Shown: positions 26,861 through 34,976, counted from the stretch's first letter. The stretch: 37,230 bases of DNA from an uncultured bacterium (GCA_937960795.1 CALGPA010000125.1:1-37230), one strand, 5' to 3'. Made by a program: numbers and translations. Notes: generated by a model not told the origin, from the sequence alone.

Positions 26861-28065
26861 TCCATATTCGCAGCAATTTCTTCAATCCCGTCTCAGCCGC
26901 TGAGACTGCCTTCTTGAAGGATCATGTCATCAGCATTGACAGTGCCAAGATACGCAGCATCGTTCCATTCTCAGAGCATCATGGATCCTGGGAGGATCAT
27001 CGCAGTCAGATTGCCCTACCCGGCCTCATAGATCTACATGTTCATCTCTCCCAATACAGGATCCGAGGTTTGTATCAACCCGCTCTATTGCCGTGGTTGG
27101 AAAAGAGCGTCTTTCCGGAGGAGAAAAGATCTCGCGATCCAGAGTTTGCCCGCAGACTCAGCAGGGATTTTTACACTGAGTTGCTGCGTAAGGGCACGAC
27201 CTTCTCGGTGATCTACACCGCCCCCTATCGTGAAGCTGCAGATGCCGCCTTTGAGATGGCATCAAAGATGGGAATCCGCTGCAAGATCGGTATGACCATG
27301 ATGGATAGGAATGCCCCGGATGATCTGCTGCAAACTACAGATTACGCCCTAAAACACAGTATTGAGCTGGCCCAGACCTGGCAGGATCCCTTTTTGGGAT
27401 ATATCTTCACGCCTCGCTTTGCTCCAACATGCTCAGAGATCCTCATGCGAGAGATAGGAGCATATGCCGCCGAGCATAAAGTATTTATCCAGACCCATCT
27501 CTCAGAAAACCCCGATGAGATCGCCTGGGTCAAAGAGATCTTTGGCAAAGATAGCTACACTCAGGTTTATGCTGATTTTGGCATCCTCAGCCCTCGCACC
27601 ATTCTCGGACACGCCATCCATCTTTCGGACACAGAATTGGATATACTCAGAGATTCCAAAGCATGTGTGGCTCATTGTCCGGATTCAAATTTCTACCTAA
27701 AAAGCGGAGAATTTGCCCTACGCCGAATCGCCGAGAAGAAGATCCCCTTTGCTCTGGGCAGCGACGTCGGAGCCGGGACCACACTGAATATGCTCTATCA
27801 TGCCAAATCTATGAACTATCGGCAGAGCAAAGACCCCATCCTTGCCTCAGAGATGCTATATCGCGTCAGCCTGGGCAGCGCCAAGATCCTTTCGCTAGAA
27901 GATCGCATTGGCTCTCTTGATCCCGGAAAAGACGCGGATCTAATCTTTCTTGATAGCCCGGAAGGCTTTGATATCTCCTATGACAGCTTGGCTCAAGCTT
28001 TTTTCCTAAGTGACGATTTTGCAGTTCGCAGAGTCATGACATTGGGAACCGATCGCCTTACATAG
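26857..28065 (+). CDS. guaD: Guanine deaminase-like amidohydrolase
   Basis: Zinc-dependent amidohydrolase predicted to convert guanine to xanthine. The metal ligands line up: H61 and H63 in PGLIDLHVHLSQ, H214 in QTHLSE, H252 in LGHAIHLS, and D303 in LGSDVGAGTTLNM. GuaD-like segments are HCPDSNFYLKSG (compare HCPxSNxxLxSG) and SLDPGKDADLIFLD. The start at 26857 is set by GGAGG at 26844-26848; this overlaps the previous stop by 4 bases. At 402 residues it is slightly short for the family (about 430-450). Other members of the family (chlorohydrolases, other purine or pterin deaminases) remain possible. It is the last gene of the run. Confidence 0.83.
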   Translation: MIHIRSNFFNPVSAAETAFLKDHVISIDSAKIRSIVPFSEHHGSWEDHRSQIALPGLIDLHVHLSQYRIRGLYQPALLPWLEKSVFPEEKRSRDPEFARRLSRDFYTELLRKGTTFSVIYTAPYREAADAAFEMASKMGIRCKIGMTMMDRNAPDDLLQTTDYALKHSIELAQTWQDPFLGYIFTPRFAPTCSEILMREIGAYAAEHKVFIQTHLSENPDEIAWVKEIFGKDSYTQVYADFGILSPRTILGHAIHLSDTELDILRDSKACVAHCPDSNFYLKSGEFALRRIAEKKIPFALGSDVGAGTTLNMLYHAKSMNYRQSKDPILASEMLYRVSLGSAKILSLEDRIGSLDPGKDADLIFLDSPEGFDISYDSLAQAFFLSDDFAVRRVMTLGTDRLT

Positions 28066-28131
28066 AAAATCAAATCCCAAAATAGATAACACTTCACAAT
28101 CGGTTTTTCTGCTGCTGATTTGCAGACTTTA

Positions 28132-28179
28132 GCAAGAATTGGAATCCTTCTTGCATCTATATAATATGTCATTTCTTGC
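28132..28179 (+). promoter_or_regulatory. Promoter with three TTCTTGC half-sites
   Basis: Upstream of the large secreted protein: -35 candidate TTGGAA (28139-28144), 17-base spacer, -10 candidate TAATAT (28162-28167; an overlapping TATAAT at 28160-28165 gives 15). GCAAGAA (28132-28138) and TTCTTGC (28148-28154) form a perfect 7-bp inverted repeat around the -35, and a third copy TTCTTGC lies at 28173-28179, 25 bases after the second. The arrangement fits an operator bound by a dimeric regulator. Confidence 0.5.
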
Positions 28180-28232
28180 CAAAATTCTAATGGCCTATGA
28201 TTTGAATAATATGCACATATAAGGAGAAGCCT

Positions 28233-31200
28233 GTGAAAAAGATAACAATGATAATGTTGCTGATCGCATCGGTAGCTATCTTGTCCGCAGCTTTAGTTTG
28301 GGACAACGCCGTTCCGATCCGTCAGGGAGTAAACATCGAATGGTTTAGAACCGGTGTCGAGACTCTTGATGGAGGAGCGATTTACGTATGGAGTGATACA
28401 AAACTCGGTGAACGTGACCTTTGGGCACAGAAAGTAGATGCCAGTGGCAATCTCGTCTGGGGTGAACCACTCTTGGTCGACGGCAAAATCGATCGTCAAG
28501 AGGATCCTGTGATTGCTCGCACCACCGATGGAAACTATATCATTGCCTGGATCGAATTTGCCTTTGATCTGGATGGCGATGTTTATGCTCAGAAGATAAA
28601 CGATGATGGAGATCTTTTGTGGGAAGAAGGCGGCGTGCCCGTCTGCACATATCCCGGAATCCAGATCGGCCTGAACATGGAGCCGGATATGGATGGCGGA
28701 GCATTTATCATATGGGGAGACAGCAGAAACCCCAGCAAGGATCTCTTTGCTCAGAGAATCTCTTCCTCCGGCGCTCCTTTGTGGACTGTCGACGGCATCC
28801 CAATCGCCGATGGCCCCGGTGATGAAGTTCAAAACACCATGCTTCCCGACGGACAGGGCGGCATGATGATCGCCTACACCAGCACTTATGTGGGTGATTC
28901 AGATATCTATGCAAAACACTTTGATGAAAATGGGAATATGACCTGGGACGCAGCCTTGCCTTTGGCTGTTGCTCCCGGAGACCAAAACGGAGTGCGCATG
29001 GCAGCTCTCACGGGTGGAGAATTTGTCTTTACCTGGACTGACCAACGCAACGACGACCCCGACATCTATGCTCAAAAACTGAACATCGATGGTGATATGC
29101 TCTGGGACGATCCCTTCATCGTTTACGCAGACCAAGATCAAGAAGTTCCCGTACCGCAGCGCAATCCCAGGATTCAGGCTACTTCAGATAACGCTGCTGT
29201 GATCGTTTGGGAAGACAACCGCTTGGACCTCCAAGATGCTGATCTCTTTGCCCAAAAGCTTGCTGCTGATGGCTCCAAGCTATGGGGAGATAATGGCATT
29301 GCTCTCTCAACCGCTCCTTTTGCTCAGATCGGCCAACGTATGGCTGCTGATGACAATGGCGGCGTGTATGTCGTCTGGGATGACCTCCGCAATGGCAACT
29401 CTCCCAATGACGACATCTATGCTCAGCATCTCGATGCTGATGGCACTGCTCTGTGGGGAGCCGATGGCAAACCCATCTGCACCCAAGCAAATACTCAGTC
29501 CGGTGGCTTGGTCAAAGTATCTGAAGGCAATATTTTTATCAACTGGATGGACATGCGCAATGGCAGCGTGGGAATCTACTACCAAGTCTTAGACCCCACC
29601 GGAAACACAATGCTTGATGACGATGGTGAGCTGGTGTTTTGGGGCCTTAGCGGCGACACACCCAAGGGTCAATATAAGATAGTCCCCCGCGGGGATAACA
29701 ATCTCATCGTCTGGCAAGACACTCGCTTTGCAAACCAAGGTGTGCGCATATATTACCAGATTCTCACCGAAGATGGAGAGACCCTTCTGGAAACCAATGG
29801 CCGCCCTGTGACTTTGCTTGGTGAAGGGAGTCAAAGAAATCCTCACGCCGCCGGCAGCCCTGATGGCCATGTGGCGATTACCTGGATAGACGACAGAGCC
29901 GGAAGCCCGAATATATTTGCACAGCTTATCAGCCCTTCTGGAGATCGTCTCTGGGGCGACAATGGCATCAAGATGACTGAAGATGTGCCGCTTGGCCAAC
30001 GCGACCCGATGGTGAGTTATCACGATGGCGGCTTTAACTTCGGATGGTCAAATTGGAACGATTATGGCACAACTTACAGATATCATGTCTACGGACAACG
30101 CATCGAAGACGGAGTCAAGATGTGGGGAGCCGATGGCGTCATGGTCTCCTTTTTAGAAGGTGATGACCAAATCGCTAACGAGAACAGACTTGCCCACCTC
30201 GTCGAAGACTATTATGTCTGGAGCAGAGTGCATCCCGCATCAGGAAGTGAGTATGTCGAAGTTCGCAGAATGGCTAACGATGGTCAAAGCGCTCCGGGAT
30301 GGAATGACGCCGGAATGGGCACTACTGAAGGGCTCACAGGATTGATCGTCAACCGCTCGCCTGTCGCCCAAGTCACTCCGCATGGTATCTATATCGCTTG
30401 GCAAGATTTCCGCACATGGATCATGCGATATTATGGTCAACACATCTCTTCTAGTGGTGCACGTCTCTGGAATCCGGAAGGTGTAAATCTTTCAGCGAGC
30501 CCGCGCGAACAAGAACTTGCAACAGCCACGGTGACAGACAATGGCATCATCACTGCATGGTGTGAAAATGTGGCCGGTAACCACGATATTATGGCCCAGA
30601 AGTTTAGCTTCACAGGTGAAAAATTCTGGGGAGAACTCGGATATGAGGTAGTCCAAAAAGACTCTACACAGTCCCACCCAAGCATTGTCAGTTTTAATGA
30701 CAATGGCATGATGGTTACTTGGACAGACTATATGGCTCTGGATAGTGACATCTATTTTGACTATATCAACAACAATGGTGAGCTTATCCACGGCTCAGGC
30801 GGAGCAGTTCTAACAGACGCCGGCAAGGCACAGTATGAGCCCTTGGCGACCGTCATGAACAACAACGCATACGTGATCTGGGCTGATGGTCGCAGCAGTG
30901 GAAAGACGGAGATTCTCGGGCTATATGCTCAAAAAGCAAGCAATGCCACAGTCTCGATCGACTTCCCGGAAATCCCCGCTGCACCAAATCCCAAACTGGG
31001 ACAAAACTTCCCGAATCCTTTTAATCCGCATACCAATATTGCGCTTAACATGCCGCAAAGAGGATCCGTGGAACTTAAGATCTACAACAGCAAAGGCCAG
31101 CTCGTCAAATCCCTGTTTACCGGAGATCTGGAGCAAGGTCTGCATAGCTTCACCTGGGATGGTCGCGACAACAACGATAGATCCGTATCCAGCGGAGTGT

Positions 31201-31262
31201 ATTTCTACTCTGTTGAAAGCGGAAGCTACCGCGAAAGCCGCAAGATGCTCCTGATGAAGTAG
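28233..31262 (+). CDS. Large secreted beta-repeat protein with type IX sorting domain
   Basis: Exported protein of 1009 residues, function unknown. It has a signal peptide (MKKITMIMLLIASVAILSAA), about fourteen units of some 50-70 residues, and a C-terminal sorting domain from about residue 920 (NFPNPFNPHTNIALNMP, then WDGRDNNDRSVSSGVYFY, ending KMLLMK). Each unit has the core [DNHR]-[IVL]-[YFW]-[AYG]-Q-x-[LIV]-x-x-x-G-x-x-[LM]-W-[GD], for example DIYAQKLNIDGDMLW, DLFAQKLAADGSKLWG and NIFAQLISPSGDRLWG, preceded by sequence like VIVWEDNR or FTWTDQRN. This suggests beta-propeller blades. The protein is probably surface-displayed or released and may bind polymers or other cells. The start is GTG, with AAGGAG 7 bases upstream. 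It has its own promoter and a strong terminator, so it is a single-gene unit. Confidence 0.9.
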   Translation: MKKITMIMLLIASVAILSAALVWDNAVPIRQGVNIEWFRTGVETLDGGAIYVWSDTKLGERDLWAQKVDASGNLVWGEPLLVDGKIDRQEDPVIARTTDGNYIIAWIEFAFDLDGDVYAQKINDDGDLLWEEGGVPVCTYPGIQIGLNMEPDMDGGAFIIWGDSRNPSKDLFAQRISSSGAPLWTVDGIPIADGPGDEVQNTMLPDGQGGMMIAYTSTYVGDSDIYAKHFDENGNMTWDAALPLAVAPGDQNGVRMAALTGGEFVFTWTDQRNDDPDIYAQKLNIDGDMLWDDPFIVYADQDQEVPVPQRNPRIQATSDNAAVIVWEDNRLDLQDADLFAQKLAADGSKLWGDNGIALSTAPFAQIGQRMAADDNGGVYVVWDDLRNGNSPNDDIYAQHLDADGTALWGADGKPICTQANTQSGGLVKVSEGNIFINWMDMRNGSVGIYYQVLDPTGNTMLDDDGELVFWGLSGDTPKGQYKIVPRGDNNLIVWQDTRFANQGVRIYYQILTEDGETLLETNGRPVTLLGEGSQRNPHAAGSPDGHVAITWIDDRAGSPNIFAQLISPSGDRLWGDNGIKMTEDVPLGQRDPMVSYHDGGFNFGWSNWNDYGTTYRYHVYGQRIEDGVKMWGADGVMVSFLEGDDQIANENRLAHLVEDYYVWSRVHPASGSEYVEVRRMANDGQSAPGWNDAGMGTTEGLTGLIVNRSPVAQVTPHGIYIAWQDFRTWIMRYYGQHISSSGARLWNPEGVNLSASPREQELATATVTDNGIITAWCENVAGNHDIMAQKFSFTGEKFWGELGYEVVQKDSTQSHPSIVSFNDNGMMVTWTDYMALDSDIYFDYINNNGELIHGSGGAVLTDAGKAQYEPLATVMNNNAYVIWADGRSSGKTEILGLYAQKASNATVSIDFPEIPAAPNPKLGQNFPNPFNPHTNIALNMPQRGSVELKIYNSKGQLVKSLFTGDLEQGLHSFTWDGRDNNDRSVSSGVYFYSVESGSYRESRKMLLMK

Positions 31263-31278
31263 TATAATATAGCAGCTC

Positions 31279-31307
31279 AAGCCCGGCTTTCGAGCCGGGC
31301 TTTTTTT
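31279..31307 (+). terminator. Strong rho-independent terminator
   Basis: A perfect 10-bp stem AAGCCCGGCT/AGCCGGGCTT (31279-31288 and 31293-31302) with the stable TTCG loop runs into a T-tract that ends at 31307. It lies 16 bases after the stop of the secreted repeat protein. Confidence 0.97.
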
Positions 31308-31417
31308 GGCTCAGTACTTTGGCTCATGCACTCCACCTAATTTGCACAACAGACCAAGTGTGCGTCAATAAGCTCCAATACACTGGGATTCCCGCTTTAT
31401 GCCACAATATTTGAGCT

Positions 31418-31487
31418 TGGTTTACACTTTTTGGGCGGATCGCGTAAGTCCTTATCTTCTCACCGCTTGCACACTTGAGCGGTGAGC
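31418..31487 (+). repeat. Dispersed intergenic repeat, copy B
   Basis: Partner of 14163-14233 (about 80% identical by hand alignment with one gap). Its hairpin is perfect: CTCACCGCT (31459-31467) with AGCGGTGAG (31478-31486), 9 bp and the same 10-nt loop length as copy A. TTTACA and a GTAAGT element 17 bases later could be a promoter reading into the hairpin, but this is only a suggestion. Confidence 0.7.
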
Positions 31488-31607
31488 GTCAAGTGAGGGA
31501 GGCATGTGCGCGCCATATGTATCAAGCGTTTAGGAGTGGTTTTTAGCTGCCCAGTCGGACTCCTGCCCGGCAAATGCTTATGGTTGGAGTATCATCTTGC
31601 TGCCAAA

Positions 31608-31634
31608 CTCTCAACATGTAAGAGAGCTTTTTTT
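31608..31634 (+). terminator. Terminator-like hairpin in the gap
   Basis: CTCTC (31608-31612) and GAGAG (31622-31626) with a 9-nt loop, followed by C and seven T (31628-31634). The stem is short, but the T-tract is good. It could end a small RNA starting near copy B of the repeat. Confidence 0.4.
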
Positions 31635-31836
31635 CACCGTGATTTTGGCTCTATGGCTGCCATCTATCATAAGTTTCTCCCTAGAGCCTCTTGGGTACAG
31701 CCCGAGAGGGATTGAGCAGAGCTCACGCAGGCATAGCAGCCAAGACCGGACGAATCATCAATAGCAGATATCGCTTGGGAGAAAATTCCGTCTCAGCAAC
31801 GCTAGTTCGGCTCCCACTAAGAGTCCAAGAAATCTC

Positions 31837-31871
31837 TTGACTTGATATCCCCCTGCCAGCTATTGGGATAT
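31837..31871 (+). promoter_or_regulatory. Possible glnS promoter / inverted repeat
   Basis: TTGACT (31837-31842) resembles a -35 element, but the matching -10 is poor (TATTGG at 31861-31866, 18-base spacer). An inverted repeat ATATCCC/GGGATAT (31845-31851 and 31865-31871) overlaps it and could be an operator. Confidence 0.3.
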
Positions 31872-31898
31872 AGCATTAATAAGTGATAAGGAAACTAA

Positions 31899-33581
31899 AT
31901 GGAAAACGAATCAAAGACCATAGTCCCGAGTTTTATTCGTAACATCATAGATGAAGATCTAAAGAGCGGAAAACATAAGTATATCATCACCCGTTTCCCC
32001 CCGGAACCAAATGGCTATCTACACATCGGTCATGCCAAATCCATCTGCCTAAACTTCGGCCTAGCCAGAGATTATGAGGGCAGATGCAATCTGAGATTTG
32101 ACGACACAAATCCCGTCAAAGAAGATGTGGAATATGTGGATAGCATCATGCAGGATATTCGTTGGCTCGGCTTCGATTGGAAAGAGCACCTATATTTTGC
32201 CTCAGATTACTTTGAGAAGCTCTATGAATTTGCCGAATTCTTGATCCAAGAAGGCAAAGCTTTTGTATGTGATCTTAGCTTTGAAGAGCTCAGGCAATAT
32301 CGCGGCACTCTCACGGTTCCAGGAAAAAACAGCCCAAATAGAGAGCGCTCAATCGAGGAGAATCTTGATCTATTCCGTCGCATGAGAGCTGGAGAATTTC
32401 CTGAAGGCAGCAAATCTCTGCGCGCCAAGATAGACATGACAAGCCCAAATCTAAACATGCGCGATCCGGTGATCTATCGCATCAAGAAGACCACCCATCA
32501 TCGCACGGGCGATAGCTGGCAGATCTACCCGATGTATGACTATACTCATTGCATTTCAGATGCCTTGGAAGGGATCACACACTCCATTTGCACTCTTGAG
32601 TTTGAGGATCACCGTCCTCTCTACGACTGGTTTTTGGATCAAGTTCCAGTCCCTTGTCATCCGCGTCAGATCGAATTTGCCCGCCTAAATCTCAGCTACA
32701 CTGTGATGAGCAAAAGGTTGCTTTTGGAGCTGGTAAAAAACGGCTATGTGGAAGGCTGGGATGATCCTCGGATGCCTACTATTGCGGGCATGAGACGCCG
32801 CGGCTTTACTTCATCCGCGATCCGTGATTTTGCAGATCGTATCGGAGTCGCAAAAGCTTCATCCATGGTTGATTATGATCTCCTAAACTTCTGTGTGCGT
32901 GAGGATCTGAATAAGATTGCTCTGCGTCGCATGGCGGTTCTGGAGCCGCTGAAGCTTACGATCAAAAACTACCCTGAGGGGCAGACAGAAGATCTTGAAG
33001 CCGAAAACAACCCTGAAGACGAGAGCACCGGCAAACGCAGTATCAAGTTTTCCAGAGATCTGTATGTGGAACGTGGTGACTTCTTGGAAGATCCGCCCAA
33101 AGGCTGGTTTCGCCTGGCTCCCGGGAAAGAAGTTCGCCTAAAACACGCCTATTACATCACCTGCGAAGAAGTCATCAAGAATGACGCAGGGGAGATCATT
33201 GAGCTGATCTGCACTTACGATCCCAAAAGCCGGGGTGGCTGGAGCGATGATGGCAGAAAGGTGAAGGGAACCATCCACTGGGTCGATGCCAAGACGGCAG
33301 TTTCTTTGAAGCTAAAGCTTTATGAGCATCTGTTTAGTATCCCGGATCTATCTGATATCCCCGAGGATAAGACTTATCTGGACTATCTAAACCCCAATAG
33401 CCTCAGTATCAATGACCAAGCTCTCGGAGAAAGCAGTCTGCAAGATGTCGAGCCCGGACAGCAGTTCCAGTTCCTCAGAATGGGATATTTTTGTGTCGAC
33501 ACTGATACCATAAATGGCAAACCCGTCTTTAATCGCGTCAGCACTCTCAGAGATAGCTGGGCAAAAAAACAGAATAAATAA
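31899..33581 (+). CDS. glnS: Glutaminyl-tRNA synthetase
   Basis: Charges tRNA-Gln directly. The 560-residue protein has the GlnRS features: RFPPEPNGYLHIGHAKS with the HIGH motif at H42-H45, LRFDDTNPxKE, the EFEDHRPLYDWFLD-type sequence, VMSKR (269-273) as the KMSKS motif, and a C-terminal anticodon-binding beta-barrel domain. GluRS is excluded by LRFDDTNP (GluRS has xRIEDTD) and the full-length C-terminal barrel. A direct GlnRS suggests that the organism does not rely only on the GatCAB amidation route for Gln-tRNA. AAGGA precedes the ATG. The next gene starts about 30 bases downstream. Confidence 0.97.
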   Translation: MENESKTIVPSFIRNIIDEDLKSGKHKYIITRFPPEPNGYLHIGHAKSICLNFGLARDYEGRCNLRFDDTNPVKEDVEYVDSIMQDIRWLGFDWKEHLYFASDYFEKLYEFAEFLIQEGKAFVCDLSFEELRQYRGTLTVPGKNSPNRERSIEENLDLFRRMRAGEFPEGSKSLRAKIDMTSPNLNMRDPVIYRIKKTTHHRTGDSWQIYPMYDYTHCISDALEGITHSICTLEFEDHRPLYDWFLDQVPVPCHPRQIEFARLNLSYTVMSKRLLLELVKNGYVEGWDDPRMPTIAGMRRRGFTSSAIRDFADRIGVAKASSMVDYDLLNFCVREDLNKIALRRMAVLEPLKLTIKNYPEGQTEDLEAENNPEDESTGKRSIKFSRDLYVERGDFLEDPPKGWFRLAPGKEVRLKHAYYITCEEVIKNDAGEIIELICTYDPKSRGGWSDDGRKVKGTIHWVDAKTAVSLKLKLYEHLFSIPDLSDIPEDKTYLDYLNPNSLSINDQALGESSLQDVEPGQQFQFLRMGYFCVDTDTINGKPVFNRVSTLRDSWAKKQNK

Positions 33582-33613
33582 GGGGTGTTTTACACATCCA
33601 AAGGAGTATGACT

Positions 33614-33862
33614 ATGATTTACAAGGTAGTGCTTGTCAAGATCGACCATCGTGCCACTGAAGCTACCAGGGTTCAAGGAATCCTCACCGATTTTGGATGC
33701 AACATCAAAGTCCGCCTGGGACTTCATGAAGTGTCCAAAGAATTTTGCGCAAACGACGGATTGGTCGTCCTTGAAGTAGAAGGCGACAAGGCTGTTATCG
33801 ATCAGATGATCGAAAAACTCAATGCCATTGAATATGTAAACGCAAAGCTGATCGAAATGTAA
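33614..33862 (+). CDS. Small ACT-like protein (TM1266/hydrogenase-regulator-like)
   Basis: An 82-residue protein with the beta-alpha-beta-beta-alpha-beta pattern of a ferredoxin-like ACT fold: IYKVVLVKIDHR, a helix TEATRVQGILTDFG, IKVRLGLH, LVVLEVEGD, a helix VIDQMIEKLNAI, and VNAKLIEM. The RxG-type sequence after the second strand resembles the TM1266 family, sometimes annotated as an iron-only hydrogenase system regulator. No hydrogenase gene is near; it sits 32 bases after glnS and is followed by a terminator, so both may be co-transcribed. AAAGGAG followed 7 bases later by the second ATG (33614) decides the start over the first (33608). The assignment is by pattern only. Confidence 0.7.
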   Translation: MIYKVVLVKIDHRATEATRVQGILTDFGCNIKVRLGLHEVSKEFCANDGLVVLEVEGDKAVIDQMIEKLNAIEYVNAKLIEM

Positions 33863-33886
33863 GCAGTCGTTTACAGCAACTTATTG

Positions 33887-33917
33887 AACCGACATCAGCT
33901 TTTGGTGTCGGTTTTTT
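33887..33917 (+). terminator. Rho-independent terminator
   Basis: A 10-bp stem with one T-G pair, AACCGACATC/GGTGTCGGTT (33887-33896 and 33904-33913), 7-nt loop, followed by TTTT. It ends the glnS transcription unit. Confidence 0.92.
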
Positions 33918-33923
33918 AATACT

Positions 33924-33953
33924 AAAAAAGCTGCCGAGATTGCTTCGGCAGCT
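33924..33953 (-). terminator. Rho-independent terminator for carbamate kinase (minus strand)
   Basis: A perfect 9-bp stem AGCTGCCGA/TCGGCAGCT (33929-33937 and 33945-33953) with a 7-nt loop. On the minus strand it is followed by a T-run (A-tract at 33924-33928). It lies 20 bases after the carbamate kinase stop, back to back with the glnS terminator. Confidence 0.92.
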
Positions 33954-33973
33954 GTGCTTTAAGATGTTCAGGC

Positions 33974-34921
33974 TTATGGGGTGATTCTGGTGCCGGTCTT
34001 GCCTTCAAAGGCTTCCACGATCTTTTCAATCGATGTGATCAGGACTTCTGTGCCACCTCGTTTGATAAAGTCAATCGCCGCTAAGATCTTGGGACCCATG
34101 CTTCCCGCAGGAAACTGTCCATCATCAAAGTGCTTTTGAGCCTCAGCGACAGTCATGCTATCCAGCTCGACCTGATTTTCTTTGCCATAATTGATAGCGA
34201 CCTTGTCCACACCTGTGAGAATCACAAAGAGATCAGCCTTGATGTTTAGCGCTAGAAGTGCACTGGCAAAGTCTTTGTCGATCACGGCGTCAATCCCTTC
34301 TAGGTTTCCGTTATCTTCGCGATAAACAGGGATGCCCCCGCCGCCTGCTGCGATCACGATCTCACCGGCGTGCACCAATTCGTTGATGGTGCGAGCAGGG
34401 ATGATCTCGATCGGCATCGGTGAAGGAACCACTCTGCGAAATCCCTTTCCGGAATCTTCTTTGAGTGTCCAGCCCAAGCTGCGTTTGAGTTCATCGGCTT
34501 CTTCGGCAGTGTAGTAGGTGCTGCCTACGTATTTTGTGGGGTTTTTCATGCTGGGATCGTTTTTATCCACCACCACTTGTGATACGATGGTGATCACCTG
34601 CTTTTCGATGGCGTGTTCACGCAGTTTGTTTTGCAAACTCTGCTCGATCATATAGCCCATGGTGCCTTCGGTGGCGGCATTTAGCACGCCCAAGGGAAGA
34701 GCAGCGATGCCTTCTTTCTCGCCGGCTTCCTGCTGGCGCAGAAGATTCCCCACCTGAGGTCCATTACCATGCGTGATGCTGAGCTGATAGCCGCGGCTGA
34801 TGAGCTCGACAATGCCATCCAAGGAGTCTCTGGTATTGGCAAATTGCTCTGCTATCAATCCCTTTTGACCGGCTTTGATGATTGCATTTCCGCCAAGGGC
34901 GAGTACGGCTGTCTTTTTCAT
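33974..34921 (-). CDS. arcC: Carbamate kinase
   Basis: Makes ATP from carbamoyl phosphate and ADP, as in arginine, agmatine or allantoin/purine catabolism. The 315-residue protein has the amino-acid kinase signatures LALGGNAI (residues 7-14), THGNGPQVGNLL, VVVDKNDP (the usual DxDDPAF-like segment), PTKYVG, AGGGGIPV, GIDAVIDKDFASALLA, and ILTGVDKVAINYG. GAGGA is 6 bases before the ATG. No arginine deiminase or carbamoyltransferase is next to it. Its neighbour is a COG2403-type GTPase, and a guanine deaminase-like gene lies in the same window, which hints at purine-derived carbamoyl phosphate (inference). Confidence 0.96.
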   Translation of the reverse strand: MKKTAVLALGGNAIIKAGQKGLIAEQFANTRDSLDGIVELISRGYQLSITHGNGPQVGNLLRQQEAGEKEGIAALPLGVLNAATEGTMGYMIEQSLQNKLREHAIEKQVITIVSQVVVDKNDPSMKNPTKYVGSTYYTAEEADELKRSLGWTLKEDSGKGFRRVVPSPMPIEIIPARTINELVHAGEIVIAAGGGGIPVYREDNGNLEGIDAVIDKDFASALLALNIKADLFVILTGVDKVAINYGKENQVELDSMTVAEAQKHFDDGQFPAGSMGPKILAAIDFIKRGGTEVLITSIEKIVEAFEGKTGTRITP

Positions 34922-34949
34922 AATTTGTCCTCTTTCCTAAAAGCTAAAG

Positions 34950-34976
34950 CCGGAGGTGAAGAGCATTCACCTCCGG
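34950..34976 (-). terminator. Strong hairpin between the GTPase and carbamate kinase genes
   Basis: A perfect 11-bp inverted repeat CCGGAGGTGAA/TTCACCTCCGG (34950-34960 and 34966-34976) with a 5-nt loop. On the minus strand it is followed by CTTTAGCTTTT, a moderate T-rich tail. It could end the GTPase transcript or attenuate read-through to carbamate kinase. It contains GGAGGTGA, a perfect anti-16S match, in one arm, but no start codon follows in range. Confidence 0.6.

Larger units (their letters stand above)
31308..31898 (+). other. Noncoding, hairpin-rich gap before glnS
   Basis: About 590 bases with no credible gene. It contains copy B of the dispersed repeat (31418-31487); a 6-bp stem AGGAGT/ACTCCT (31532-31537 and 31559-31564); a terminator-like hairpin (31608-31634); a 9-bp stem of the form CCTCTTGGG/CCCGAGAGG with a 5-nt loop near 31687-31709; and a small hairpin TGAGC/GCTCA just after it. 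The density of stems suggests that part of it is transcribed as a structured RNA or a long leader. I see no T-box elements ahead of the synthetase gene. A short frame at 31506-31715 (69 codons) has no ribosome binding site or recognisable product. Confidence 0.55.

Noticed and set aside
31506..31715. 69-codon open frame in the gap before glnS
   Set aside because: No Shine-Dalgarno sequence, Cys- and Trp-rich composition unlike real genes here, and it overlaps the hairpins.
31308..31898. T-box riboswitch ahead of glnS
   Set aside because: I looked for the T-box sequence (TGGNACCGCG) and the AGGGTGG specifier region and found neither.
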